Source: DATARH01 sp035550515 (GTDB lineage: Bacteria; Pseudomonadota; Alphaproteobacteria; ATCC43930; CGMCC-115725). From it: a stretch of 64,000 nt of DNA. The position numbers and the translations under genes were made by a program. The notes below the pieces were generated by a model. That model was given only the letters and a program-made list of their open reading frames with translations. It ran no database searches and was not told where the DNA came from. This document shows positions 28,292-35,595 of the stretch, one piece after another. The DNA lies in NCBI GenBank assembly GCA_035550515.1, contig DASZOZ010000067.1:31755-95754 (forward strand). Reading direction: 5' to 3'. Each line of letters begins with the position of its first letter. Position 1 is the stretch's first letter.

Positions 28292-29292
28292 GTGAGATAC
28301 CCGTTGGCCTCGAACCATGCGACGGCGTCGGCGATCGCTTGCTGTGCGGAACGCGGCGCATAGCCGAGCACGCGCATCGCCTTCGCCGAACTGAAGTACA
28401 TCTTCTTACGCGACATGCGTACGCCGTCCAAGGTGGTAAAGGGTTCGCGCCCGGTGACCCGCGCCATCAGCTCGGCGCCGGCGGCGATCGGCAGCACCAC
28501 GGCGTAGGGGATCTTCAGCGCCGGCGGCCGTCGGCCGACCAGCCGCGCCACCTCGGCGAGGATCTCCGCCAGGCTCATGTTCTCGCCGCCGAGAATGTAA
28601 CGCTCGCCGACGCCGCCGCGCTCCGCCGCCAGCAAATGGCCGGCGGCGACGTCGTCGACATGGACGATGTTGAGCCCGGTCTCGACATAGCCGGGCATCT
28701 GGCCCTTTGCGGCTTCGATGATGAGCCGGCCGGTCGGCGTCGGCTTGATGTCGCCGGGGCCGATCGGGGTGGAGGGGTTGACGATGACGGCCGGCAGCCC
28801 GCGTTCGGTCGCCAAGGCCTTTACCGCTTCTTCGGCGGCGAATTTCGACTGTTTGTAGGGGCCGATCATGTCGCCGTAAGCGCTGGGCGTCGCCTCGTCG
28901 GCGACCCCGTCCTTGACGATGCCCAGGGTCGCGACGCTGCTGGTGTAGACGATGCGCTCGACCCCGGCCGCGAGCGCCGCCAGCATCAAGGCGCGCGTGC
29001 CGTCGACATTGGCCCGAAACATCCCCGCCGTGTCCGGCACCCATAGCCGGTAATCGGCGGCGGCGTGAAACAGGAAGCGGCAGCCCTCGACCGCCTTGGC
29101 GAGCGAGGCGGCGTCCTCCAGCGAACCTTCCGCCACCTCGACATCGAGCCCGGCGAGGTTGCGCCGGTCGCTGTTCGGCCGCGCCAGCACGCGCACCCGC
29201 TGTCCCGGCCGGCGCAGCAACACCCGCACCACCGCGGCGCCGACAAAACCGGTCGCGCCGGTGACAAGGCTGAGGCCGGAAGACAGAGGCAT
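28288..29292 (-). CDS. hpnA: Hopanoid-associated sugar epimerase HpnA (SDR family)
   Basis: A 334-residue extended short-chain dehydrogenase/reductase. The NAD(P) motif is LVTGATGFVGAAV (about residues 9-21) and the catalytic YxxxK is in GPYKQSKFAAEEAV. VNPSTPIGPGDIKPTPTGR is a good family marker. HpnA is regularly linked to squalene genes in hopanoid producers; its substrate is not established. It is the first gene of the hpnA-C-D-E-F-G run and begins 66 bp from the divergent vapB start, so any hopanoid promoter must lie in that short gap next to the vapBC operator. Confidence 0.9.
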   Translation of the reverse strand: MPLSSGLSLVTGATGFVGAAVVRVLLRRPGQRVRVLARPNSDRRNLAGLDVEVAEGSLEDAASLAKAVEGCRFLFHAAADYRLWVPDTAGMFRANVDGTRALMLAALAAGVERIVYTSSVATLGIVKDGVADEATPSAYGDMIGPYKQSKFAAEEAVKALATERGLPAVIVNPSTPIGPGDIKPTPTGRLIIEAAKGQMPGYVETGLNIVHVDDVAAGHLLAAERGGVGERYILGGENMSLAEILAEVARLVGRRPPALKIPYAVVLPIAAGAELMARVTGREPFTTLDGVRMSRKKMYFSSAKAMRVLGYAPRSAQQAIADAVAWFEANGYLT

Positions 29293-29329
29293 GGCTGCGA
29301 CACTACAAATTACCGAGGGGCGATGCTAT

Positions 29330-29357
29330 GTAATACCGGTGCGGTATGAGGTATTAC
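29330..29357. promoter_or_regulatory. Nested palindromic operator of vapBC
   Basis: GTAATACC (29330-29337) and GGTATTAC (29350-29357) form a perfect 8-bp inverted repeat with a 12-bp gap. Inside it, ATACCG-GTG-CGGTAT (29333-29347) is a second perfect inverted repeat. The site ends one base before the vapB ATG and also covers its GAGG ribosome-binding site (29348-29351). Autorepression by the VapBC complex is the expected role; that is inference. Confidence 0.7.
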
Positions 29358-29358
29358 G

Positions 29359-29592
29359 ATGTCGCGGATGACAAAAAAGGGGCAGGTGACGATCCCCAAA
29401 CGGGTGCGGGACCATCTCGGCCTCAAACCGGGATCGGAAGTCGAGTTTACGGTCACGAACGACGGCCAGATCGCGCTGAGAACCAAGGAGAAGAGGCCCA
29501 AGAGCCGGTTCGACGAATTTGTCGGCACGATCGACTTGGGCATGACCACCGACGAGTTCATGAGGATCATCCGCGGCGACCCCGACGAATGA
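29359..29592 (+). CDS. vapB: VapB-type antitoxin (AbrB/SpoVT domain)
   Basis: A 77-residue protein. The N-terminal swapped-hairpin AbrB domain is MTKKGQVTIPKRVRDHLGLK followed by PGSEVEFTV. The C-terminal part KSRFDEFVGTIDLGMTTDEFMRIIRG is the toxin-binding tail typical of AbrB antitoxins paired with PIN toxins. The stop overlaps the toxin start (ATGA). GAGG lies 7 nt before the ATG, inside the palindromic operator. Confidence 0.92.
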   Translation: MSRMTKKGQVTIPKRVRDHLGLKPGSEVEFTVTNDGQIALRTKEKRPKSRFDEFVGTIDLGMTTDEFMRIIRGDPDE

Positions 29593-29996
29593 TCCTCGTC
29601 GATACCAACGTCCTCCTCGACCTGCTTGGTAACGACCCCGTATGGGTGGGCTGGTCACGGGCGCAGCTCAACGCGCTCGAAACCACCGATGTCATGGCGA
29701 TCAATGATGTTGTCTACGCCGAGTTGTCGCCTAGCCACCGCCGCCGTGAGGACCTCGACAGGTTCCTCGGCAGGACGGGCGTCGCCCTGGTTCAGACACC
29801 CCGTGCAGCGCTGTTCGTGGCGGGTAAAATATTTCAGCAATATCGCCGTTCCGGCGGGCTACGCACCGGTGTTCTGCCGGATTTCTTCATCGGCGCCCAT
29901 GCCCTGGTGAGCAGCGCGAGGCTGCTCACACGAGACCCGCGCCGCTACCGAACGTATTTCCCCGGCGTTGAGCTGATTACGCCGAGCGTCAATTAG
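29589..29996 (+). CDS. vapC: VapC-type PIN-domain ribonuclease toxin
   Basis: A 135-residue PIN protein. Metal-binding acidic residues are in MILVDTNVLLDLL (Asp5), NDVVYAELS (Glu) and LPDFFIGAHA (Asp), with TRDPRRYRTYFP as the fourth segment. PIN toxins of this family cleave tRNA or rRNA. Translation is coupled to vapB by a 4-bp overlap. The TAG stop shares bases with the TAA stop of the convergent DUF3574 gene (29993-29996), leaving no room for a terminator between them. Confidence 0.93.
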   Translation: MILVDTNVLLDLLGNDPVWVGWSRAQLNALETTDVMAINDVVYAELSPSHRRREDLDRFLGRTGVALVQTPRAALFVAGKIFQQYRRSGGLRTGVLPDFFIGAHALVSSARLLTRDPRRYRTYFPGVELITPSVN

Positions 29997-30433
29997 AACG
30001 CGGCGCAGGAATCGCGGGTGATGATGCCGACCGATTGCTGCTGGAAGCGCGCCTTGTAGGCGGCGATGACGGACTGGAGGCGGCCGGCGACATCGGCGCC
30101 GGGCTTGGCCGCGATCAGCACGATCTTGACGCCCTCGGAGCGGCCGATGACGCCGCTTTGCGGGTTGCGCCACTGGCCGTAACCGTCGAACACGGTGAGG
30201 CCATCCGGGAAATTCGGTGTTACCACGGTCGCGAGGAAGTCGGACCACGCGGCGTCGGACACGACGCGGTTCCCGGTCTTCTCCCGGCCGAAGAACAGTT
30301 CGGCGACGATCATCCGCTCCTGGCCGGGCAGAGGACACGACGCCGCGGTCGGCTCGGCCGCTTGCGCCGGCGTCGGCCCGTTGCCGGCGCAAAGCGGCCC
30401 CAGCAGCAACGCCGCGGCGACGCGCCCGCGCAT
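29993..30433 (-). CDS. DUF3574 secreted protein after formate dehydrogenase
   Basis: A 146-residue protein with signal peptide MRGRVAAALLLGPLCAGNGPTPAQA, which fixes the start at 30433. The mature part matches DUF3574: ERMIVAELFFGREKTGNRVVSDAAWSDFLATVVTPNFPDGLTV, then GQWRNP and EGVKIVLIA. It holds Cys in AASCPLPG and at the C-terminus, RDSCAAF, which may form a disulfide. It starts 10 bp after fdsA on the same strand, so it is probably co-transcribed. Its function is unknown and a formate-related role is not shown. The stop overlaps the vapC stop. Confidence 0.8.
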   Translation of the reverse strand: MRGRVAAALLLGPLCAGNGPTPAQAAEPTAASCPLPGQERMIVAELFFGREKTGNRVVSDAAWSDFLATVVTPNFPDGLTVFDGYGQWRNPQSGVIGRSEGVKIVLIAAKPGADVAGRLQSVIAAYKARFQQQSVGIITRDSCAAF

Positions 30434-30443
30434 CGCCGAGCCG

Positions 30444-33224
30444 TTAGTCCGCGGCCGCCTTGGCGAGCACCGGCTCGACCTTGGCGGCGCAGTATTTGAA
30501 TTCCGGGATCTTGCCGATCGGGTCGAGCTGCGGGTTGGTGAGGACGTTGGCCGCCGCCTCGGCATAGCAGAACGGGATGAACACCATGCCCGGTGCGACG
30601 TTGCTGTCGGCGCGGGCCTTCAGCTCGATATGGCCGCGCCGGGTCGTGACCCTGACCGGGTCGCCGGCATGGACGCCGAGCCTGCGCAGCTCGGACGGCG
30701 CGAGGCTCGCCACCGCCTCCGGTTCGATGTCGTCGAGCACCGTGGCGCGGCGGGTCATCGCCCCGGTATGCCAGTGTTCGAGCTGGCGGCCGGTGGTCAG
30801 CACCAGCGGGAAGTCGGCGTCGGGCTCCTCGGCCGGCGGGATGATCGCCGCCGGCACCAGCTTGGCGCGGCCCGACGGGGTCGGGAAGCCGTTGCCGAAG
30901 ACGATCTCGTTGCCCGGCCGGTCCTCGGCGTCGCACGGATAGGTCACCGAGTCCTCGCGTTGCAGGCGCTCCCAGGTGATGTTGTTCAGCGACGGCATCG
31001 CCAGCTTCATCTCGGCGAAGACATCGGCCGGGCCGTCATAGCGCCAGTCGAGCCCCATGCGCCGGGCGATCTCCTGGATCGTCATCAGGTCGAGCCGCGC
31101 ATTGCCGGGCAGCGGCAGCGCGGCGCGGCCCATCTGCACCTGGCGGTTGGTGTTGGAGACGGTGCCGTCCTTTTCCGGCCAGGCCGAGGCGGGCAGCACC
31201 ACATCGGCGTATTTCGCGGTCTCGGTCAGGAAGATGTCCTGGACGACGAGGTGTTCGAGATGCGCCAGCGCGGCGCGGGCATGCTCGACATCGGGGTCGG
31301 ACATCGCCGGGTTCTCGCCCATGATGTACATGCCCCTGATCTCGTCGCGGTGCACCGCGTCCATGATCTCGACGACGGTGAGCCCCGGCTTGTCGTCGAG
31401 CTGGGTGTCCCACAGCTTCTCGAATTTCGCGCGGACCTGCGGGTTCACCACCGACTGGTAGTCGGGATAGACCATCGGGATCAGGCCGGCGTCGGACGCG
31501 CCCTGCACGTTGTTCTGGCCGCGCAGCGGGTGCAGCCCGGTGCCGGGCCGGCCGACCTGGCCGGTGATCATCGACAGCGCGATCAGGCAGCGCGCGTTGT
31601 CGGTGCCGTGGGTATGCTGCGAGATGCCCATGCCCCAGAAGATGATCGCCCGCTCGGCACGGGCATAGGCGCGCGCCACCGTGCGCAAGGTCTGCGCGTC
31701 GATGCCGCAGATCGGCGCCATCTTCTCCGGGCTGTAATCGCGGATGTGCTCGCGCAGCTTCTCGTAATCCTCGGTGTGCGCCTGGATGTATTGCCGGTCG
31801 GTCAGGCCCTCCTCGACGATCGTATGGATTAGGGCGTTGAGCATCGCCACGTCGCGCCCCGGGCTGAACCGCAGCGTCCGCGTGGCGTGGCGGGTCAGCG
31901 CATGCCCGCGCGGGTCCATCACGAAGACCTTGGCGCCGCGCTTGGCCGCCTGTTTGAAAAAGGTCGCCGCGACGGGGTGGTTCTCGGTCGGCCGGCAGCC
32001 GATGGTGATGATGACGTCCGCGTCCTCGGCGGCGGTGAACGGCGCGGTCACGGCGCCCGAACCGATCCCTTCCATCAGCGCCGCCACCGACGAGGCATGG
32101 CAGAGCCGCGTGCAGTGATCGACATTGTTGCTGCCGAAGCCGGTGCGCACCAGCTTCTGGAACAGATACGCCTCCTCGTTCGACCCCTTGGCCGAGCCGA
32201 ACCCGGCGAGCGCCCGGCGCCCGCCGCCCGCCGCGCCGGCGCGGTCGCGGATGTTGACCAGGCCGGACGCGGCACGGTCGAGCGCCTCTTCCCAGGTCGC
32301 CTTGCGGAAATGCGTGTAGGGATTGGCGGGGTCGATCGCGGTGTCGTGCTTCGACACGCCGTCCTTGCGGATCAGCGGCTCGGTGAGTCGGTCGGGGTGA
32401 TGGACGTAATCAAAGCCGAACCGGCCCTTGACGCAGAGCCGGTTGTGGTTGGCCGGCCCGTCCTTGCCCTCGACCGCGACGATCCGGTCGTTCTTGATCT
32501 GGTAGGTGAGCTGGCAGCCGACGCCGCAATAGGGGCAGACGCTGTCGACGGTGCGGTCGGGCGCGTTGGCGAAGACGCCGTTCTCGTCGACCTGGGTCGC
32601 CGGCATCAGCGCCCCGGTCGGGCAGGCCTGGACGCATTCGCCGCAGGCGACGCAGGTCGAGTTGCCCATCGGGTCGTCGAAATCGAAGACGATCTTCTCG
32701 TGATGGCCGCGCGCCGCCATGCCGATCACGTCGTTGACCTGCACCTCGCGGCAGGCGCGGACGCAGAGGTTGCACTGGATGCAGGCGTCGAGCTGCACCG
32801 CCATCGCGACATGGCTGCGGTCGGGCTGCGGCACGGCGTGTTGCGGAAAGCGGCTGTGGCCGACCGCGAGCTTGTCGGCCCATTGCCAGAAGGACGAGTG
32901 CGGGTCGTGCGCGACCGCGCGCTCGGGCTGGTCGCCGACCAGCAGCTCGAACACCATCTTGCGGGAGAATTTGGCGCGCTCGCTGGCGGTCTGCACCTTC
33001 ATGCCGGCGGTCGGCTTGCGGATGCAGGAGGCGGCGAGCACCCGCTCGCCCTCGATCTCGACCATGCAGGCGCGGCAGTTGCCGTCGGCGCGATAGCCGG
33101 GCTTGGGCCGCCAGCAGAGATGCGGGATCTCGCTGCCGAGCCGGTTCGCCACCTGCCAGATGGTTTCGCCCGGCCGGGCTTCGACCTCGGCGCCGTCGAG
33201 CATGAACTTGATCGGATCGCTCAT
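30444..33224 (-). CDS. fdsA: NAD-dependent formate dehydrogenase alpha subunit FdsA (Mo-bisPGD)
   Basis: A 926-residue protein. The N-terminal [2Fe-2S] domain has Cys in PHLCWRP, GNCRACMVE and AASC. Two [4Fe-4S] sets follow: CIQCNLCVRACREV and CVACGECVQACPTGAL. The molybdopterin domain begins with CPYCGVGCQLTY and NRLCVKGRFG, another cluster. The active-site ligand is Cys in DHCTRLCHASSVAALMEG, not selenocysteine. GMGISQHTHGTDN and PLRGQNNVQGASD are typical of FdhF/FdsA. The subunit oxidises formate to CO2 and passes electrons to the FMN subunit encoded two genes upstream. Separate fdsC and fdsD genes are not seen in this cluster. Confidence 0.94.
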   Translation of the reverse strand: MSDPIKFMLDGAEVEARPGETIWQVANRLGSEIPHLCWRPKPGYRADGNCRACMVEIEGERVLAASCIRKPTAGMKVQTASERAKFSRKMVFELLVGDQPERAVAHDPHSSFWQWADKLAVGHSRFPQHAVPQPDRSHVAMAVQLDACIQCNLCVRACREVQVNDVIGMAARGHHEKIVFDFDDPMGNSTCVACGECVQACPTGALMPATQVDENGVFANAPDRTVDSVCPYCGVGCQLTYQIKNDRIVAVEGKDGPANHNRLCVKGRFGFDYVHHPDRLTEPLIRKDGVSKHDTAIDPANPYTHFRKATWEEALDRAASGLVNIRDRAGAAGGGRRALAGFGSAKGSNEEAYLFQKLVRTGFGSNNVDHCTRLCHASSVAALMEGIGSGAVTAPFTAAEDADVIITIGCRPTENHPVAATFFKQAAKRGAKVFVMDPRGHALTRHATRTLRFSPGRDVAMLNALIHTIVEEGLTDRQYIQAHTEDYEKLREHIRDYSPEKMAPICGIDAQTLRTVARAYARAERAIIFWGMGISQHTHGTDNARCLIALSMITGQVGRPGTGLHPLRGQNNVQGASDAGLIPMVYPDYQSVVNPQVRAKFEKLWDTQLDDKPGLTVVEIMDAVHRDEIRGMYIMGENPAMSDPDVEHARAALAHLEHLVVQDIFLTETAKYADVVLPASAWPEKDGTVSNTNRQVQMGRAALPLPGNARLDLMTIQEIARRMGLDWRYDGPADVFAEMKLAMPSLNNITWERLQREDSVTYPCDAEDRPGNEIVFGNGFPTPSGRAKLVPAAIIPPAEEPDADFPLVLTTGRQLEHWHTGAMTRRATVLDDIEPEAVASLAPSELRRLGVHAGDPVRVTTRRGHIELKARADSNVAPGMVFIPFCYAEAAANVLTNPQLDPIGKIPEFKYCAAKVEPVLAKAAAD

Positions 33225-33237
33225 CGTGCAATCCCTC

Positions 33238-33630
33238 TCAAACGCGTTGCAGCCGCTGGATGAAGTCGTTCACTTCGGGCTGGCTCCAGGTGTCGCCGCG
33301 GTTCCAGAAGTCCAGCAGCTCGTCCTTGTTGCGTAACACCCATTCGATCACTTGCGGGGCCGTCTGCCGCATCGTCCGCGCCGGCAGGCTGTTCGCGACA
33401 ACCGCCGGCCGGTCCGAAATCGATATCGAGAAGCTCGGCTGCGTACGTCCCGGTCGCTCGAAATATTTGACCCGCGGTTCGTGCGAACCCATCGCCGTCG
33501 AGATGAAGACCGTACCCGCGATGCCCATCTGCGCGCTCGTCAGGTTGGCCATCTCGACCAGCTCCTCGGAGGCCAGTTCATCGGCAAGGAGCCCGTCGGC
33601 GGGAAGCTGCAAGGCCAGTTCGGCGCTCAT
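33238..33630 (-). CDS. DUF4160-like protein between fdsB and fdsA
   Basis: A 130-residue soluble protein from MSAELALQLPADGLLADELA. The second half, EPRVKYFERPGRTQPSFSIS followed by SLPARTMRQTAPQVIEWVLR and NKDELLDFWNRGDTW, has the 'lpxr...v.eW...hrdELl..W' pattern of DUF4160 proteins; I am only moderately sure of that match. DUF4160 proteins are often toxin-antitoxin parts, but no partner is next to it. It lies 13 bp before fdsA on the same strand, where formate dehydrogenase operons often carry small accessory genes (fdsC, fdsD). It does not look like either. The longer in-frame start at 33672 would be inside a repeat. Confidence 0.6.
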   Translation of the reverse strand: MSAELALQLPADGLLADELASEELVEMANLTSAQMGIAGTVFISTAMGSHEPRVKYFERPGRTQPSFSISISDRPAVVANSLPARTMRQTAPQVIEWVLRNKDELLDFWNRGDTWSQPEVNDFIQRLQRV

Positions 33631-33645
33631 CGCGCACACTCCAAT

Positions 33646-33725
33646 GTCATCCCGGCGAAGGCCGGGATCCACCGTTCAGGTGTCCGAGCGAGGGGCAAGT
33701 GGGTCCCGGCCTGCGCCGGGACGAC
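33646..33725. repeat. Intergenic palindromic repeat between the DUF4160-like gene and fdsB
   Basis: Two hairpins, CATCCCGGC-gaag-GCCGGGAT and GTCCCGGC-ctgc-GCCGGGAC, lie at about 33648-33668 and 33702-33722. Short mobile-repeat-like elements of this type are common between alphaproteobacterial genes. Confidence 0.65.
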
Positions 33726-33736
33726 AAACGAGAACG

Positions 33737-35458
33737 TCATGTCCGCCCCGCCAGATCCTCGGGGAAGTGCTTGAGCACCTGCTTCACCGGGTTCATCGCC
33801 GCCTGGCCGAGACCGCAGATCGAGGCGTCGCCCATCACCCGCGACAACTCCTGCAGCAGATCGTCGTTCCAGCGCGGCTGGCTCATCAGCTTGACCGCCT
33901 TCTCGGTACCGACCCGGCACGGCGTGCATTGGCCGCAGCTTTCATCCTCGAAGAATTTGAGCAGGTTCAGCGCCACCGCCTTCATGTCGTCCTTGTCGCT
34001 GAGCACGACAACCGCGGCCGAGCCGATAAAGCAGCCTTCGCTTTCCAGCGTGCCGAAATCGAGCGGGATATCGGCCTTCGACGCCGGCAGGATGCCGCCC
34101 GACGCGCCGCCCGGCAGGTAGCCCTTGAAGCTGTGGCCGTCGAGCATGCCGCCGCAATATTCGTCGATCAGCTCGCGCACGGTGATGCCGGCCGGGGCGA
34201 GCTTGACGCCGGGCTCCTTCACCCGCCCCGAGACGCTGAAGGTGCGCCGCCCCTGGCGCCCGTTGCGGCCTTCTTGCGAGAACCATTCCGGGCCGTTCTC
34301 GACGATGTCGCGCACCCAGTAGAGCGTCTCGATGTTGTTGATCAGCGTCGGCCGGCCGAACAGCCCGACCTGCGACGGGAACGGCGGCTTGTGGCGCGGC
34401 AGGCCGCGCTTGCCCTCGATGCTTTCGAGCATCGCCGATTCCTCGCCGCAGATATAGGCGCCGGCGCCGCGCCGCAAATGTAGCCTGGTGTGCGGCGCCA
34501 GGCCGGCCGCCGCGACCTTGGCGATCTGCGCCAGCAGCACTTCGCGGCATTGCGGGTACTCGTCGCGCAGGTAGATGTAGACCTCCGGCGCCTCGACCAC
34601 CCAGGCGGCGACCAGCGCGCCTTCGATAAAGCGATGCGGGTCGGTTTCGAGGAAATAGCGGTCCTTGAACGTGCCGGGCTCGCCCTCGTCGCCGTTGACC
34701 GCCATCAGCCGCGGCGCCGGCTCGGCGAGCACGAACCGCCATTTGCGGCCGGTCGGGAAACCCGCGCCGCCCATGCCGCGAATGTTCGACTTTTCCATCG
34801 CCTCGATGACGCTGTCGCGCCGGCGGGCGCCCGAGAGGCAGTCTTGCAGCAGCCTGTAGCCGCCGCCGGCACGGTATTGGTCGAGACCGATAAACGGCGG
34901 GATGGCGGGATGCGTGTGCCCTTGCGCTGCGGCCTGCGCGACCGCCGCGGCGACGCCGTCGGCGGTGGCGTGCTCATGCAGCGCGTGGCCGATCGCGCAG
35001 ACCGGCGCGTTGTGACAGCCGCCCATGCAGGGGGCGCGCATCACCCGCACGTCGTCGCCCAACCGCGATTGCAGTTCGTCGAGCAACGCTTCGGCACCGG
35101 ACAGCGCACAGCTCAGGCTGTCGCAGACGCGCACCGTGATCGCCGGCGGCGGCGCCTCGTCATCCATGACGACATCGAAATGCGCATAGAAGGTCGCGAC
35201 CTCGTAGACCTCGACCAGCGCCAGGCGCATCTCCTCGGCCAGCGCCGCGAGATGCCGGGCATGGAGGCAGCCGTAATGGTCCTGCAGCAGATGCAGGTGC
35301 TCGATCAGCAGGTCGCGGCGGCGCTCGCGGTCGCCGAGCAGCGCCTGCACCTCGGCGAGCGCCGCGGGATCGACCTGCCGGCCCTTCGGAATGTCGCGGC
35401 CGCGCCGCCGGCCGGAGCCGGGATGAACGCGCCGATCATGGGTTGCGGTTTGAGCCAT
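33737..35458 (-). CDS. fdsB: Formate dehydrogenase NuoE-NuoF fusion subunit (FdsG-FdsB)
   Basis: A 573-residue fusion. Residues 1 to about 165 are NuoE/FdsG-like (thioredoxin fold, [2Fe-2S]) with Cys in RVCDSLSCALSG and APCMGGCHNAPVC. From about 190 on it is NuoF/FdsB-like: FMN site GMGGAGFPTGRKWRF and NGDEGEPGTFKDR, NADH-binding GAGAYICGEESAMLES, and [4Fe-4S] CGQCTPC with a fourth Cys in ASICGLG. It takes electrons from FdsA and reduces NAD. In many Fds operons these are two genes, and here they form one frame with no internal stop. It stands 137 bp after frc on the same strand, with a large palindrome between. Confidence 0.93.
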   Translation of the reverse strand: MAQTATHDRRVHPGSGRRRGRDIPKGRQVDPAALAEVQALLGDRERRRDLLIEHLHLLQDHYGCLHARHLAALAEEMRLALVEVYEVATFYAHFDVVMDDEAPPPAITVRVCDSLSCALSGAEALLDELQSRLGDDVRVMRAPCMGGCHNAPVCAIGHALHEHATADGVAAAVAQAAAQGHTHPAIPPFIGLDQYRAGGGYRLLQDCLSGARRRDSVIEAMEKSNIRGMGGAGFPTGRKWRFVLAEPAPRLMAVNGDEGEPGTFKDRYFLETDPHRFIEGALVAAWVVEAPEVYIYLRDEYPQCREVLLAQIAKVAAAGLAPHTRLHLRRGAGAYICGEESAMLESIEGKRGLPRHKPPFPSQVGLFGRPTLINNIETLYWVRDIVENGPEWFSQEGRNGRQGRRTFSVSGRVKEPGVKLAPAGITVRELIDEYCGGMLDGHSFKGYLPGGASGGILPASKADIPLDFGTLESEGCFIGSAAVVVLSDKDDMKAVALNLLKFFEDESCGQCTPCRVGTEKAVKLMSQPRWNDDLLQELSRVMGDASICGLGQAAMNPVKQVLKHFPEDLAGRT

Positions 35459-35472
35459 CAGCGCACTCTACA

Positions 35473-35570
35473 GCCCCTCTCCCGCTTGCGGGAGAGGGAG
35501 GGACCCGACCCGCAAGGGGGAGGGTGAGGGTAACGGGCGCGGCGACCCTCTCCCGCAAGCGGGAGAGGGA
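35473..35570. repeat. Large palindromic repeat between fdsB and frc
   Basis: CCCTCTCCCGCTTGCGGGAG at about 35476 and CCCTCTCCCGCAAGCGGGAG at 35546 are each self-complementary hairpins. Together with GACCCGCAAGGGGGAGGGTGA between them they form the familiar 'ctctcccgcttgcgggagag' element. It may process or attenuate the frc-fds transcript. Confidence 0.75.
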
Positions 35571-35595
35571 AAAGACGGCGGCGAAAAACAAGGCC

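Noticed and set aside
30444..33224. Selenocysteine formate dehydrogenase
   Set aside because: The active-site position is coded by a Cys codon (in RLCHAS), with no in-frame TGA.
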